Assembly: GCF_947507565.1 (NCBI RefSeq)
Contig: NC_089188.1
Span: forward strand, 2,418,001 to 2,482,000
Length of the DNA stretch: 64,000 bases
Direction of reading: 5' to 3'
Source: Oscarella lobularis
Lineage: Eukaryota > Porifera > Homoscleromorpha > Homosclerophorida > Oscarellidae
The translations under genes were made by a program, and so were the position numbers. How positions within the stretch are numbered: position 1 is the first letter of the stretch; each line of letters begins with the position of its first letter. Of the stretch, positions 47,520 to 58,686 are shown in pieces. The notes under the pieces are model-generated. The model was given only the letters and a program-made list of their open reading frames with translations, searched no databases and had not been told where the DNA came from.

Positions 47520-47700
47520 TAGATGTAGCTAATGGTTCATAGCGTGTGTGCAGTGTCTGAACATTGGAACTACTAGAGACAATTTAAGATGCGCGTACGG
47601 CGTACGCTCTCATCCGTCTATAATCACTTTTTACTGTGAATACAATTTCTATCGCTGCATCGCGTAAATAATAGGGCGAAAAAAAATCTATTTGTTGTAT

Positions 47701-48112
47701 TTATCTTCCGATTCGTTGGACGATCCAATCGGCTTGGCAGAGTGGGCAACGGTTGCTCTGTACGACCCACAGCGACATGCAGCAGTTGTGAAACGAATGA
47801 TTGCATTCTCCCCAAACCACTATCATCGGAAATAACGTAACTAGATGGCAAATCGATGCGTTTTTCACCTACCGACGCATTCTTCTTGCTTGTTTTCTGA
47901 CTGGCAGCGAAGGCAAGCGTCTAAATGACAACGAAAGTCGGTCGATCGGAGTGAGTCCTATTTAGGGGCGCCTCACCCATGATATGCACTTTACATATCG
48001 CGCACGTATCGCATTCTACGTCCCACGACCACATAGCAACAGCGTTCCACTTTTTAACACTGAAAAGCGGTTCTTTTGACGCTTTTCCCTTTCCGTTCTT
48101 CGCGTCAGCCAT
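47701..48112 (-). CDS. RNF7: RBX2 / RNF7, RING subunit of cullin-RING ubiquitin ligases
   Basis: The start is the ATG at 48110-48112 ([20 protein letters not shown]). The core [20 protein letters not shown] is essentially identical to vertebrate RNF7/SAG. The rest of the RING-H2 follows over two further exons: [17 protein letters not shown], then [18 protein letters not shown] and [16 protein letters not shown], with stop at 47701-47703. All zinc-binding Cys and His are present. ACLRCQ and NKQEECV place it in RBX2 and not in RBX1 or APC11. It recruits the E2 to cullins (CUL5 in vertebrates) and supports neddylation. It converges with SAP130 and is divergent from CDA with only 31 bp between the start codons. 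Confidence 0.95.
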
Positions 48113-48143
48113 TTTCAAACGTTGATACCAACGTATTTCGCAA
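48113..48143. promoter_or_regulatory. 31-bp gap between divergent RNF7 and CDA start codons (shared promoter region)
   Basis: The two ATGs face away from each other with only 31 bp between them, so the 5' leaders must be very short or the core promoters must overlap the opposite gene. A small palindrome-like CGTTGATACCAACG (48120-48133) sits in the gap. No TATA box is seen. Confidence 0.5.
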
Positions 48144-48569
48144 ATGCTCGACGAAGACACGTACGCGAAGCTGATTAGAGCCGCTCATCAAGCGAAGGAA
48201 GCGGCATATTGCCCGTACAGTCGCTTTCGAGTCGGAGCAGCTCTCCTGTCAAAAGAAGGAGATCGCATTGTGACCGGCTGCAACGTAGAGAACGCTTCGC
48301 ACGGTTTGACGATCTGTGCGGAAAGAACTGCCATTGTAAAGGCAGTCAGCGAAGGAATTCGCAGCTTCAAAGCGATCGCCGTGGCTGGAGACGTGAAGGA
48401 CAAGTTTCTCGCTCCGTGCGGTGCGTGCAGACAATTTTTAGTCGAATTTGGAGCCGACATGATTGTCATTCTCACGACACCCGATATGAAGTACGAAACG
48501 ACGACCGCCGCCGAATTGCTACCGAGGCATTTTGCATCTGACGATTTAGATCGTCCACGTCAAGCCTAA
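48144..48569 (+). CDS. CDA: Cytidine deaminase
   Basis: A single exon of 141 residues, the usual length for the homotetrameric enzyme. [18 protein letters not shown], the zinc and proton-shuttle motif CAERTA, and the second zinc motif PCGACRQFL are intact. It hydrolyses cytidine and deoxycytidine to uridine and deoxyuridine in pyrimidine salvage in the cytosol. The C-terminus ([14 protein letters not shown]) matches the family (LLPxxFxxxxL). Being intronless is unusual here, where neighbours carry many introns, but the gene is very short. It is divergent from RNF7. Confidence 0.96.
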   Translation: MLDEDTYAKLIRAAHQAKEAAYCPYSRFRVGAALLSKEGDRIVTGCNVENASHGLTICAERTAIVKAVSEGIRSFKAIAVAGDVKDKFLAPCGACRQFLVEFGADMIVILTTPDMKYETTTAAELLPRHFASDDLDRPRQA

Positions 48570-48831
48570 TATAGATATCGACCGTGCTTGCTTGTTATTT
48601 TTTTTTTGTCGGCCATATTTTGCCTGGATACGGCACGATGAATATTCATGGCCTCTATTTATAGCACTTTGGCTTGGGCGGGCGCGCTTGGGCGTGTGTG
48701 TGGTGATCGTGACGTCACGCTAGCAACCAAACAAGTCCAGCGGAAGTTCGGACAACGCCTGCGCCGTGACCCCGTCCAGCGAATATAGGAGTGGCAAACG
48801 TCACAGATTCCTCCACACTCTTCTCACCGTG

Positions 48832-51800
48832 ATGGAGATCGATCAGTCGGTCCTCGAGGCCTTACCGGCCGAAAAACGAAAGGAAATCGTGAAGCGAATG
48901 CGTCAAGAGCAAATCAAACGCTACTACGAACGCGAAAAAGAAGAAAACGACGTCGAACGCTCGCGGCAATCGAAGCCGGACAAAGGGAAGACAGTAAAAT
49001 TCCCAAACGAACAGCTCATCCAAGATGCAGTGACCAACTACGACTCAGACAAAGGTAGGAGAGATAGATAGTCTCTAAGCCCCATTGGCCAAGCAACCGG
49101 GGTGGGCCGCTATGTACACAAAGGCGAAAAGAGACCTCTCGTTTTTACGACGATTGGTCTCGTTGATTAAATTGCGTGACGACGTTTGTTTTGCTTTCTC
49201 GCGTGCAGTTGAACGCCTTCTCGAAGATAACGAAATCGACGTGAATACGACGATTGGAACGGGTTCGTCTTTTCTTCACTTGGTACGCGATAGAATCATA
49301 ATATACGTTTCCATGAGACGTTTTTCTTTCTAGTGCGCTATTGTTGATTTTCCTGCTGGAGCGCGTCTTCTCATTGGTCGAAATGCCAATGTCGACGCTC
49401 TCGATGCTGATTGGTGGACGCCCCTCCACGTCGCCGCTTCTAATGATCACGTGGACGTCGTTCACGTTTTGATCGGGGTATAATTCGATTATTTATTTTC
49501 TAATTAGCGAATTCGAATTTTTTAGGCCGACGCCAATCCGACGATCCTCGACGTCGACGGGAATTTCGCCGTCGATCACGCCGGCGATCGAACGAAAGAA
49601 TTAATATTGAATTACATGATATCCAAAGGTAAAATTTAAAATTCCACCCCCTTTGATGAGATAGATACTTCCGCTGGCTTCCCCTGTCTATCCGGTCAAT
49701 TAGAACTCGGAGAAAAAAAAGCCGCTTGTGGCGGTGGTTGTGGCGGCCTGTGCATACGCGCGCACTTCCATGGGTGGGCTCTTTTTTGTGGCTTTGAGGG
49801 AAGTAACCTTGCCGCGCTACTGTACACAAATACTCACCCGCTAAGCGAGAGCCGGCCACATCACTCGCTCACTTCCTTCCAACAGGATCCGGGGGGCGAC
49901 AAAAAACGCGATTCTCCCTTCGTCCCTATTTATTATATTCGATAATATGAAAGATCGAAAATTACGCCGCGGCGGTGCGCGCGTGCCTCTCACGTGTCGC
50001 GCGCGCGCGTATTGACCCCTTTTCTCTCAGGTTGCGATCGTAGCGATATGAAAATGCTGCGAATGGCTTCGTCGAAATCGATGCTTGTCGAAGTGCGCGA
50101 ACGAGTCGACGCGGGCGACGACGTCAATCAGCCGAACGAAGCGGGAGCAACCGCCGTAAGAATAAACAGTCCCCCCTCTTCTTCTATTGGACGTCTTTTG
50201 TTTGTCTATAGCTACACATAGCCGCCGCGAACGGATATAAAGCCGTTTCGCAGCTGTTGCTAGAGCAAAAAACAATCAAAGTCAACGCTATAGACGATCT
50301 GGGTTGGACTCCGCTTCACGTGGCAGCCAAGTGGAATCAGGTACGTTGTTTCTACTTAGTACGTATTTATTTATTGGTTCTTTTAGGCGAGAATGGTGAA
50401 AATGCTTTTGAAACGTGGAGCTAATCCTCACGTTCCTACGAACGCCGGATTAACGCCGCTCGGTCTGTAATTCTCCTTTTCTCCTTGCTTACGTGACGTC
50501 ATTTTTCGAAGAACTCACCGATTCGGATGCGATACAAGAAATGTTGCGTAAAGCCGAAAAGGAGGTCGATATGACGACAGTCGAGCCTCAAACGCCCGAC
50601 GAAGAAAAGGACATCTACGACGATTTCAATCAAGCGCGAACGTACACGAGATCGCCGTAAGAAAAAGAGAAAAAAAGACCGCGAAACAAAAGCCCCGTCT
50701 GTTCTCTATTCTAGGAGGCGTGGCTCGTTGTCCAAACAAGAGGAACTGTTCGAGTTCGAAACGCTGACCAGTCTCGTCAGTCAAGAAATCGTCGAAGATC
50801 AAGAACGAGAAATCGCGTCGGATGCGGCCGTCGAACATCTCAAGAAAGAAGACATGACTGTGAGATATCGATCGACTAATTGAATTATTAATTAAACGGC
50901 TCTAGGTTCACGCTCTGCCTATAAACGCTAACGACGATCTCGCTTCGTTGCCCGATCTCAACGAAGACATTCTACTTCACGAGCTCCACGCGCGCTACGT
51001 AAAGGATCAGATCTACGTAAGCACCCGCGCGCGCAACGCTGCGAGATTAGAACTCCATCCGGGCCATTCTCGACGCTATTCATTCATCGAATCTCTTTAG
51101 ACGTATGTCGGTGATATTCTTGTGGCCGTCAATCCATTCAAACGACTTCCCTACTACACTGCTGGGGTAAGATTCGATTAGAGCGTTCGCGGAGCTTCCG
51201 CGAACTCGTTTCTGTTTTTTTTAGACGAGTCGCGCTTATCGCGACTTGGCGCGTCGTACGTCCATGGCTCCGCACGTATTCGCCGTCGCCGAGAAAGCGT
51301 TTCAAGCGATGCTCGCCGAACAACGATCGCAATGCTGCGTTATCAGCGGCGAAAGTGGCGCCGGAAAAACCGAATCTTCGAAATTTCTTCTTCAGCATTT
51401 GCTCGGACGCGTCAGAAGCGAAGAAACCGGGCTCAATCAGAAAATCCGACAAGTTAGTGTTCACGTGATTTTTTCCCGCCGGGGAAATCTAAAACCCCCG
51501 TAGGTGGGCCCCGTATTGGAAGCGTTCGGTAACGCAGCTACAGTTATGAATGACAATAGCAGTCGCTTTGGAAAATATCTCGAATTGCGTTTCTCTCCAA
51601 ATGGAACCGTTTTGGGAGGTGAGAACGAGAAAGATTCATTATTTTCTGAATCTACAATATTTTTTTTCCTAAAGCACGAATGAAGGAATATCTGTTGGAA
51701 AAATCTCGCGTCGTTTTCCAAGGAACTGGCGAGAGAAATTTCCACATCTTCTACTACATGTTAGGCGGTCTCTCGCCTGATGAAAAAAACAAATATTTTT

Positions 51801-54800
51801 TCAAAGAAGCGTCGAAATATAGGTAAGAAGATCACGTGTTATATAGACGCAGATTGCCATTGGCTGGATCGTTTTAGATGCCTCTCAAATACCAAATGGG
51901 ACAGCCAAACAGACTTTGAGAATTTGGATGACGTCAGAACGTCACTTCATGCAATTGGATTCACAGCCGATGTAAAGAAATATTATTTATTTATTTATTT
52001 AGACGTATTGGGTTCTTCTTGTATGATAGGATGAAAATAATCTTTTGGCACTTTTGTCTGCAGTAATGCACGTTGCTAATTTGGGCTTCGCTTCAGCGGA
52101 TCAGACAGGCGATAATGCTCAATTAACTGATGATACAGATATGACTGTTATCGGAAAACTTCTCAATGTGAGTCCCCTTGAATTGGGGCAGTCACTTGTC
52201 AGCGAAGCGACAGTCACGCGAGGCAAGGATGGGAAATTAATAATTATTATATTAATTATTTATTTTTAATTAAAGGGGAGCAAATTATAAGAAAGAGGAA
52301 TGTTGTTCAGGCGAATGATTGTCGAGATGCTTTGGCTAAGGCCATATATGGTCGTCTCTTTGGATGGATTGTAAATAGTATTAACCATTTATTGCAGGAA
52401 CCGGAAGACTGGTATCTATATAGGATCCTATATATTATTGATTGATTGATTGATTTCTTTAGTCAAATTGAAAATATTCTCGAAATTGGGATTTTGGACA
52501 TTTTTGGTTTCGAGAATTTTGAAAATAACAGCTTTGAACAGATGTGCATCAATTTGGCCAATGAGCAACTTCAGCACTACTTCAACGAACACGTTTTTGC
52601 TTTGGAAAAAGTAAGCTCTATCGCGCGATGTGACGTCATTCTATTGACAGCCAATTGTAGGAAGAGTGCGATAAAGAAGGCATTACGTTTATGCAGACAA
52701 TTGAATTTGCCAGCAATCAACCCGTCTTGGATCTCTTTCTCGGGGTAAGTCAAAAATCTAAGGCTAATTCACACACGCGATGTGACGTAACGTAACGTGA
52801 GAGCTCGTCTCTTGATTGGTCACTTGCCTTTGTGACATCATTGACCATATTTGGACGTCGCTAGTGGGTGTTTCCTAACCACTGAACAAATCGCGTATTT
52901 CTTAGAAACATAATGGACTATTGGCCCTTCTCGATGAGGAGAGCAAATTTCCTCGCGCCTCCGATTCTTCGTTTGGCACAAAGTGCCACAAAACGCACGG
53001 AAAGAGCACGCGAAGTCTTTATCTGACCCCGAGAGACGGCGGAGCCTCGTTTGGAATCGTCCACTACGCCGGAAGAGTAAGAAGAAAAGATTTTCTTATA
53101 GAGAAATAATCGTTGTCTCAGGTTCATTACAATTTGAAAGGGTATCTGGACAAAAATCGCGACACGTTGCCAGCCGGATTAGCTTTAACAATGAAAAGTA
53201 GCCAAGCACTAATTAGTGAATGAAATGATATAAAAATGCTTCTTTATTAGCGAGTGGATGCTTTCTCGTTCGAGAAATGTTCCAAGCGCGTATCAGCCGA
53301 ACCGGAAGTCTCGCTCCGAGCGCAAAACAGAAACAATCGCGTCGATCCACGCGCTCACCGTCACCATTTTCTTTCTTCAAGAAAAAAGCCGTTGATAATA
53401 ATCAGGTACGTAAACCCGCGCGCGCTAAAAATGCGTTTTTTATATAAAAGGGGTTTTTTTCAGTCGAAGAGTCGCAGGGGAGCCACGCGTCACGCTGCCG
53501 GAAGTGGCGGGACATCGACAATGAGAAATCCTCTCACAGTTGCTTCTCATTTCCGGGTAAATAAATAAATAGAAAAATATTTAATCTTTTTTATGTTTGA
53601 GTCTTAGAATTCCCTTGGAGAATTAGTCGAAAAAATTCGCTCGTGTACCCCTCATTTTATTCGCTGTCTCAAGCCTAACGCGCGCAAGGAAGCAAACGCT
53701 CTCACAACGGAATACATTTTGACTCAACTCCGATATACGGGCGTCTTGGAAACGACTCGTATTCGAAAACTCGGCTATCCAACGCGACTGACGTTCGAGC
53801 AATTTCTCACGCGATACAGGACATTGAAAAAATTTGTTGTGGGGAGCGAGAAGGTGTCAGATCGTGAGCAAAGTCGAGCAATTTTGAATTATGCTTCTCT
53901 CGAAGGATGGCAGGTTAGAAATTATATTTAATTAGAATTTCGGGGGTTAGGTGAAGATTCTTTTTTAGTTGGGAAAGAGTAAGGTTTTTCTTAAATATTT
54001 TCACACGGAGAGTTTGGCTGTGTTGAGTGACGTCGTTTTGAAGAAAATCGTCGTTTCTCAACGAAGTAGGTTTTTGTTTTTGAAACGATTTCTTCGCAAT
54101 TAATTAATTAATTAATTAATCGGGTTTTTTTAGTTGTGCGAGGGTTTTTAGCTCGTGAGACGTATCGAAAGCTTCTTGAGATGAAAGCGAAAGAAGCGGC
54201 GACTGTGAGATCGTTTCTTCTCGATTCGTATCAGCTGGGGAAAGAGTTTTGGGACAAGAGTGCGTTCTATCAGGAAGCAGATCAGTTGAGACACGAGGAG
54301 GAAATCAGACAGCAGCAGGAAGAAGAGAAACGCAAAAGAGAAGAGGAAGAGAAACGAGTTGAAGAGGAAGAACGACGGAGAATAGAAGAGGAGGAACGAC
54401 GAAGGAAAGAGGAAGAGGAGAAGCTAAAGGAAGAGCGAGAAAGGTAAACCAAAGTCGCTCCTCACAAAAAAATCGAATTATCTTTGTTTTTTCGTAGGGA
54501 ATTGGCTGAACAAGCGGCGGCAGCTCCACCTCCTCGACCCCCCAAGAACGATACGACAACTGACGGCTCGCCTCCACCTTTACTTCCACGTGATCCCAGC
54601 CTTCAACTTGACTTATTTCCTCCGCCGCCTCCACCAGCTTCAATACCCGCGTCTCTCAGTTCCGCGCCTCTACCGCCGCCTCCTCCGCCTATTCAAGACG
54701 TCGCTTCGCCTTTTCTTCCTGGATTAGGACCGCCGCCGTCAGAGCCGCCGCCTCCGCCGCCGCCTTCCGAAGATATTTATGATGAAGCTTCTTCTACTAA

Positions 54801-56304
54801 GTATCCGCCGGTTGAGAGTCTTTACGACGTCGCCGACGCCGCCGTCGTCTTTGAGGAGAATATTTATGATGATGTTACGTCTGCGACGGCATCAGCGAAT
54901 GATGAGAGTGCCGGTCATTATGCAGCCCTTTCTAAAATGCCGCCTCCCGCGCAAGAGCAAGTCTACGTTGAAATGACGCAAAAGACGTCTCCTCCTGAGA
55001 ACGAAGGATATGTGGCATTTTCTCCTCCTCCTCCTCCTCCGCCGCCGCCGCCACCGCCACCGCCACCGCTGTTGAGGCCGCAGTCCGTTCCTGGTCTCCC
55101 TGGCACACCCAAATGGGCTTTGGAACCCAATGAAACGACTCCTCCACCCGGTGCAACGCTTCCCCCTCCGCCTCCCCCGCCGCCTCCTCCACCTCCTCCG
55201 CCGGTTTCAGCCCAACAACAGGCGGCGCCGTTTCCTCCTCCACCGCCGCCGCCGCCGCCACCAACTCTTCTCCTTGCCTCCGGTGATCCTCCACCTCCTA
55301 TGCCTCCACCTCCGCCTCCTCTGCCTCCTATTGGTGGAGGTGTTCCGATTTTTAGACCGCCTCCGTCACCTAGCGTCTCTGGAATACCAGCACCACCGCC
55401 GCCGCCGCCGCCGCCTGGCGCTCCTGGAATACCGGCACCACCGCCGCCGCCGCCTATTGGCTCTGGTGGACGGGGACGAAAATCATCTGCGCCGGCTTCC
55501 CCTGGAGCTTTTCTGGCCGGTATAATGAACGCTAAGTTGAAAAAAGCTGATTCTGGTGAGTTGATGCGTACAACTCGAATCATTGTCTATATATAATGAG
55601 TTTTTTTTCGTAGGGGATCCGAAGCCTAAGAATGGAGATGTTTCTTCGGATTTGATTGCTGAAATATCCGGTGGCGTGAAATTGAAGAAAAGCCCGAAAA
55701 TACGAAAGAGCATGATGAGACGTAAGCTTCTCAATCACGCAGAAAAAACGACCGGTTATCAGTAATTTTATCGTAGACGATAACGTAGCGGATGACGAGA
55801 CAGATAGCGATTCCTTTCCGCCGCCGCCTCCGCCGGTGACGACACTTTCCGTTCCCAACGGGACGGCAAGGAGTGGAGCGACGCCTAAACCGCCGCCACC
55901 GGCAGTCAGCCCCAAACCAGTTCGAGGAACAAACGAAAAATCGAGTGCCGCCTCCGCCGCCTCAGGTTAGATTCCTTAGTGGTCAGATTTGGATATTTTT
56001 TCAACGTTTTTTCTCAGGCTCTTCTGACGTTCCCTTGTGGAAGCGGAATATGTTAGAGAAACGCAAACTCGCGGCGAAGATACAGGACGAATTGAAAGTG
56101 CAGGAGGATGAGACGAAAAATGCAAAGTATGAAGGCGTGCCCGCGTGGAAGCGGAAAATCTTGGAGGAGAAAGAGCGAAAGGCCGCTCTAGCCAACGCGC
56201 CCGCCGAGGAGAAGTCGCGACAGGAGAAAGAAGAGCAAGAGCGGCTGGCCGCTCTTCCCGAATGGAAACGAAATTTGATAATGAAAAAGAAAGGGCTGAT
56301 TTGA
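48832..56304 (+). CDS. MYO16: Myosin XVI-type ankyrin-repeat myosin with intact motor and proline-rich tail
   Basis: The start [20 protein letters not shown] (ATG 48832) aligns with vertebrate MYO16. Ankyrin repeats follow (about 49200-50470: [34 protein letters not shown]), with an RVxF-like KTVKFP before them, as in PP1-binding subunits. Next come [19 protein letters not shown] and a motor with P-loop GESGAGKTE, switch [11 protein letters not shown], switch [11 protein letters not shown] and [20 protein letters not shown]. An IQ-like [15 protein letters not shown] is followed by a long RR/EE-rich helix (54295-54445). The tail has poly-proline tracts, the tyrosine motifs IYDEA, LYDVA, IYDDV, HYAAL, VYVEM and GYVAF, and three WKR modules ending KKKGLI at 56304. 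In vertebrates MYO16 links PI3K and WAVE signalling to actin; here the ATPase motifs look functional. Confidence 0.9.
51054..51096 (+). repeat. 43-bp intron repeat, copy 2 (MYO16)
   Basis: TCCATCCGGGCCATTCTCGA to CATTCATCGAATCTCT lies immediately before the acceptor of the intron preceding the [13 protein letters not shown] exon. Copy 1 is at 44561-44603 in SAP130, at the same place relative to its acceptor. Confidence 0.9.
52768..52868. mobile_element. MITE-like element in a MYO16 motor-domain intron
   Basis: The left end is ATTCACACACGCGATGTGAC with CGTAACGTAACGTGA; the core is GATTGGTCACTTGCCTTTGT and GACATCATTGACCATATTTG, identical to the copy at 40266. The right end is GACGTCGCTAGTGGGTG, shorter and more worn than in other copies. 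Confidence 0.8.
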
Positions 56305-56374
56305 ATTGACACGGTCGCTACGGCGATTATAGTTAGATCGACCCGTTGTTGATAAATTTATTCTTATTTGTTTG

Positions 56375-58640
56375 TAGTTGCGATTGATTTTTAATAGTAA
56401 ATACTAAGGTCTTTGGGTAGCGATTTTTCTCGTATCCGGGACTGGGAGCGCTGGATTTTTTTGCAGAGACCGATCTTAGCTTGTACGTCGCTCTGAAGGA
56501 GGCTCTAGCAGCAACGCGCATTGTGGCGAATCGAAGCACGTTTATTTGGACTATAAAAAACTACGTACAAGCTACAAAAAAGGTCGTTCGTTTCCGTTTT
56601 CTTCGATTGATGCGATCTCCACGATTGAGCCGATGTTGAATAATTTCTTCAGCGTCTTCGATCATCTCCATTTCGTTCCAGCACTGAAAAAAAGGAAGTT
56701 AGCTATCTGTCAAATAATCGTTTTTCGTAAAAACGCGAATTTGTGACTCGAATGTTGTGTTAGTAAATTTATTGCGTTTAGAAAGAAATTCCACGTAGAT
56801 GTTAAAGGTAAAAACACGAGTCTAAAAATGAAGTCATGCAGCGCTACTATACTGAAAAATCCTATCTGGCCAAAAAAAGGTTTCTTCACCGTCATCGCGT
56901 TCATCGTTGATTCAACTTAAAAAATTGCTTTAGTTTCTGTCAAGAAATCTGTGTACGTACCATTTGTTAATGCGTCCGTATTAGCGCAACCCAGGCTACA
57001 CCAACGAGGAGGTTCGGACGCTTCGTAGCCCAAGGCAGCCACCGCAAAGCGATGGCCACCCGGTTCCAAAATTTGAGGGAAGTACTTGGCTTCATTGGCC
57101 TCTTCAAGCAGTACCCGCCTGGACGCATGAATCGGCCCCTTGTACCGACCCCCCCGGCGCGGTGGTACCACTCTGACATCTAACCCATGAGGTGGTGGTC
57201 GTGGCAGCGCGACTGCCCCACCTTAGGGCTTGTGAAGTAGGAGAGGGAGCTGGCCACTGTTTGTAGGAGTTGGCAAGGAAGACGGTGCAATGCAGTGGAT
57301 CGAAGCCTCCTGGGCCAGATCATCCGTGGTCTAATCGTGCCATCGGGTGAGATAAGTGCCGGCAACCAGGCCATTTATGAACACCCCCTCTAAGCCGTAC
57401 CCACTCGAGCCTAACGTGGATCGTGCTTATTGGCAACAATAAGACCGTGGCGATCTTTATATCCCAGTGCGCGTACCAAGGCCGAAGCCCCCATCGCCCT
57501 GCCTACGGGCTCCGGCACGGTTAGATAAACCGTGGGCCACGCTGAGTCAACTATCCAAAGCGGTGTCTTCTGCCAAATCTCCCGAGCCAGTCCTCAATGG
57601 GCCAAGCCGCAGTGCAATGCAACCACGACGCTCCTACCCTCAGCCGCAACTGACGGGAACTCGGCTGTGCACGCCTTTATATAGGCTGCCGGGCCGTGCG
57701 CGCTGATTGGTCGGCTGTTGGCTCCGCCCAGGGCTCTGATTGGTCCGCCAATTAGGAAAAACCAGTTTTGGTCACGTCATGCCGGTTGATTACCGGTATT
57801 TCCGGTTGATTACCGTTATTTTCGAGCATGAATCATCGACCACACCCCTAAAATGGCGAAAATCAAGATGGCGAATTACGATCTTGATGTACCGTAGAGT
57901 CTCTGTAACAGGCGACGATCTGAACGTGAGGCTGTACACTTCTTCGTTGTTGTTTTATCATTCGTTTTCGCGCGGACATGCGCGCAGATCGGCGATCACG
58001 CGCGCGGAAATCGAATAGAACTATTTGTCGCGACGAAAGTGGCACTTCTTCGACGCGCCTTGCGTCGCTGACGAAACACGACGACGCAGAACGACACAAC
58101 AAGTAAGCGAAGAGACCGAAAAACGAAGCGAGACCCCCTTTCGACATTTTCCGTCGTTCGCCGCCCAGAAACCCCCGAAAAGCGGTCGAAGACGAAAGCC
58201 CGAGCTTCGATCGGCTTCTTGGCGTCTTGGCGCCTCCTAATAATGCGTAGGAATGGACCGAATAGCTCTCTATGTTTTTTATTTTTCAGGAACTGGATGA
58301 TTCGCTTCCTGATCGAGGATTCGGTCCAATTCTAGCAGTGCTTTGTTACTTTTCTGCACGAAAATGACCTTAGAGAAGCACGGAACCGATTGGAAGACGC
58401 TCTGAGGAATCTAGTAAGGTAATCGTGGAAGTTGGCCTCTTTCGGGGAAACCAACGCAATTGGTCGTTCTAGAAGGAGCAAATCGATGCGAAGCGACGCT
58501 CAAAAGAAGCATAGAAGAGGCACGAACACCAAAAACGATTCGAAGATTCTCCCAGCGAAATTTAGATCGTTTAGAGAGAGCGGAAGAGGGGCCCCCTTTT
58601 GAGGTTTTCGAACGTGAGCCAATGTTGTCGTAGTGCTGTA
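56375..58640 (-). repeat. Right copy of the inverted segmental duplication (partner at 1200-3865)
   Basis: Read on the minus strand this repeats the left copy in order, from the GC-rich TGACTCAGCGTGGCCCACGG region through GCACTTATCTCACC, GCTAATACGGACGC and CGATTATTTGACAGATAGCT to CCCAGTCCCGGATACGAGA. It lacks the 1172-bp retrotransposon of the left copy. It has about 230 bp of additional sequence at 56730-56950, between two related ...TTGACAG stretches. Minus-strand frames, for example one beginning MVPPRRGGRYKGP at 57171, then a spliceable exon reading WNEMEMIEDAEEII, are open but not conserved as protein in the other copy. A TATA-like TTTATATAGG and two CCAAT-box-like ATTGG motifs occur at 57678-57745. 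The outer end (57850-58640) keeps only islands of identity. Confidence 0.7.
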
Positions 58641-58686
58641 CTAAGGTTTCAGCGGAGTATCGATCCGGGAATAGGCAGAATAGAAA

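Noticed and set aside
54932-55583. Long glycine- and glutamate-rich frames on the minus strand
   Set aside because: They are the antisense readings of the MYO16 poly-proline tail (CCN codons give GGN in antisense) and show no family resemblance.
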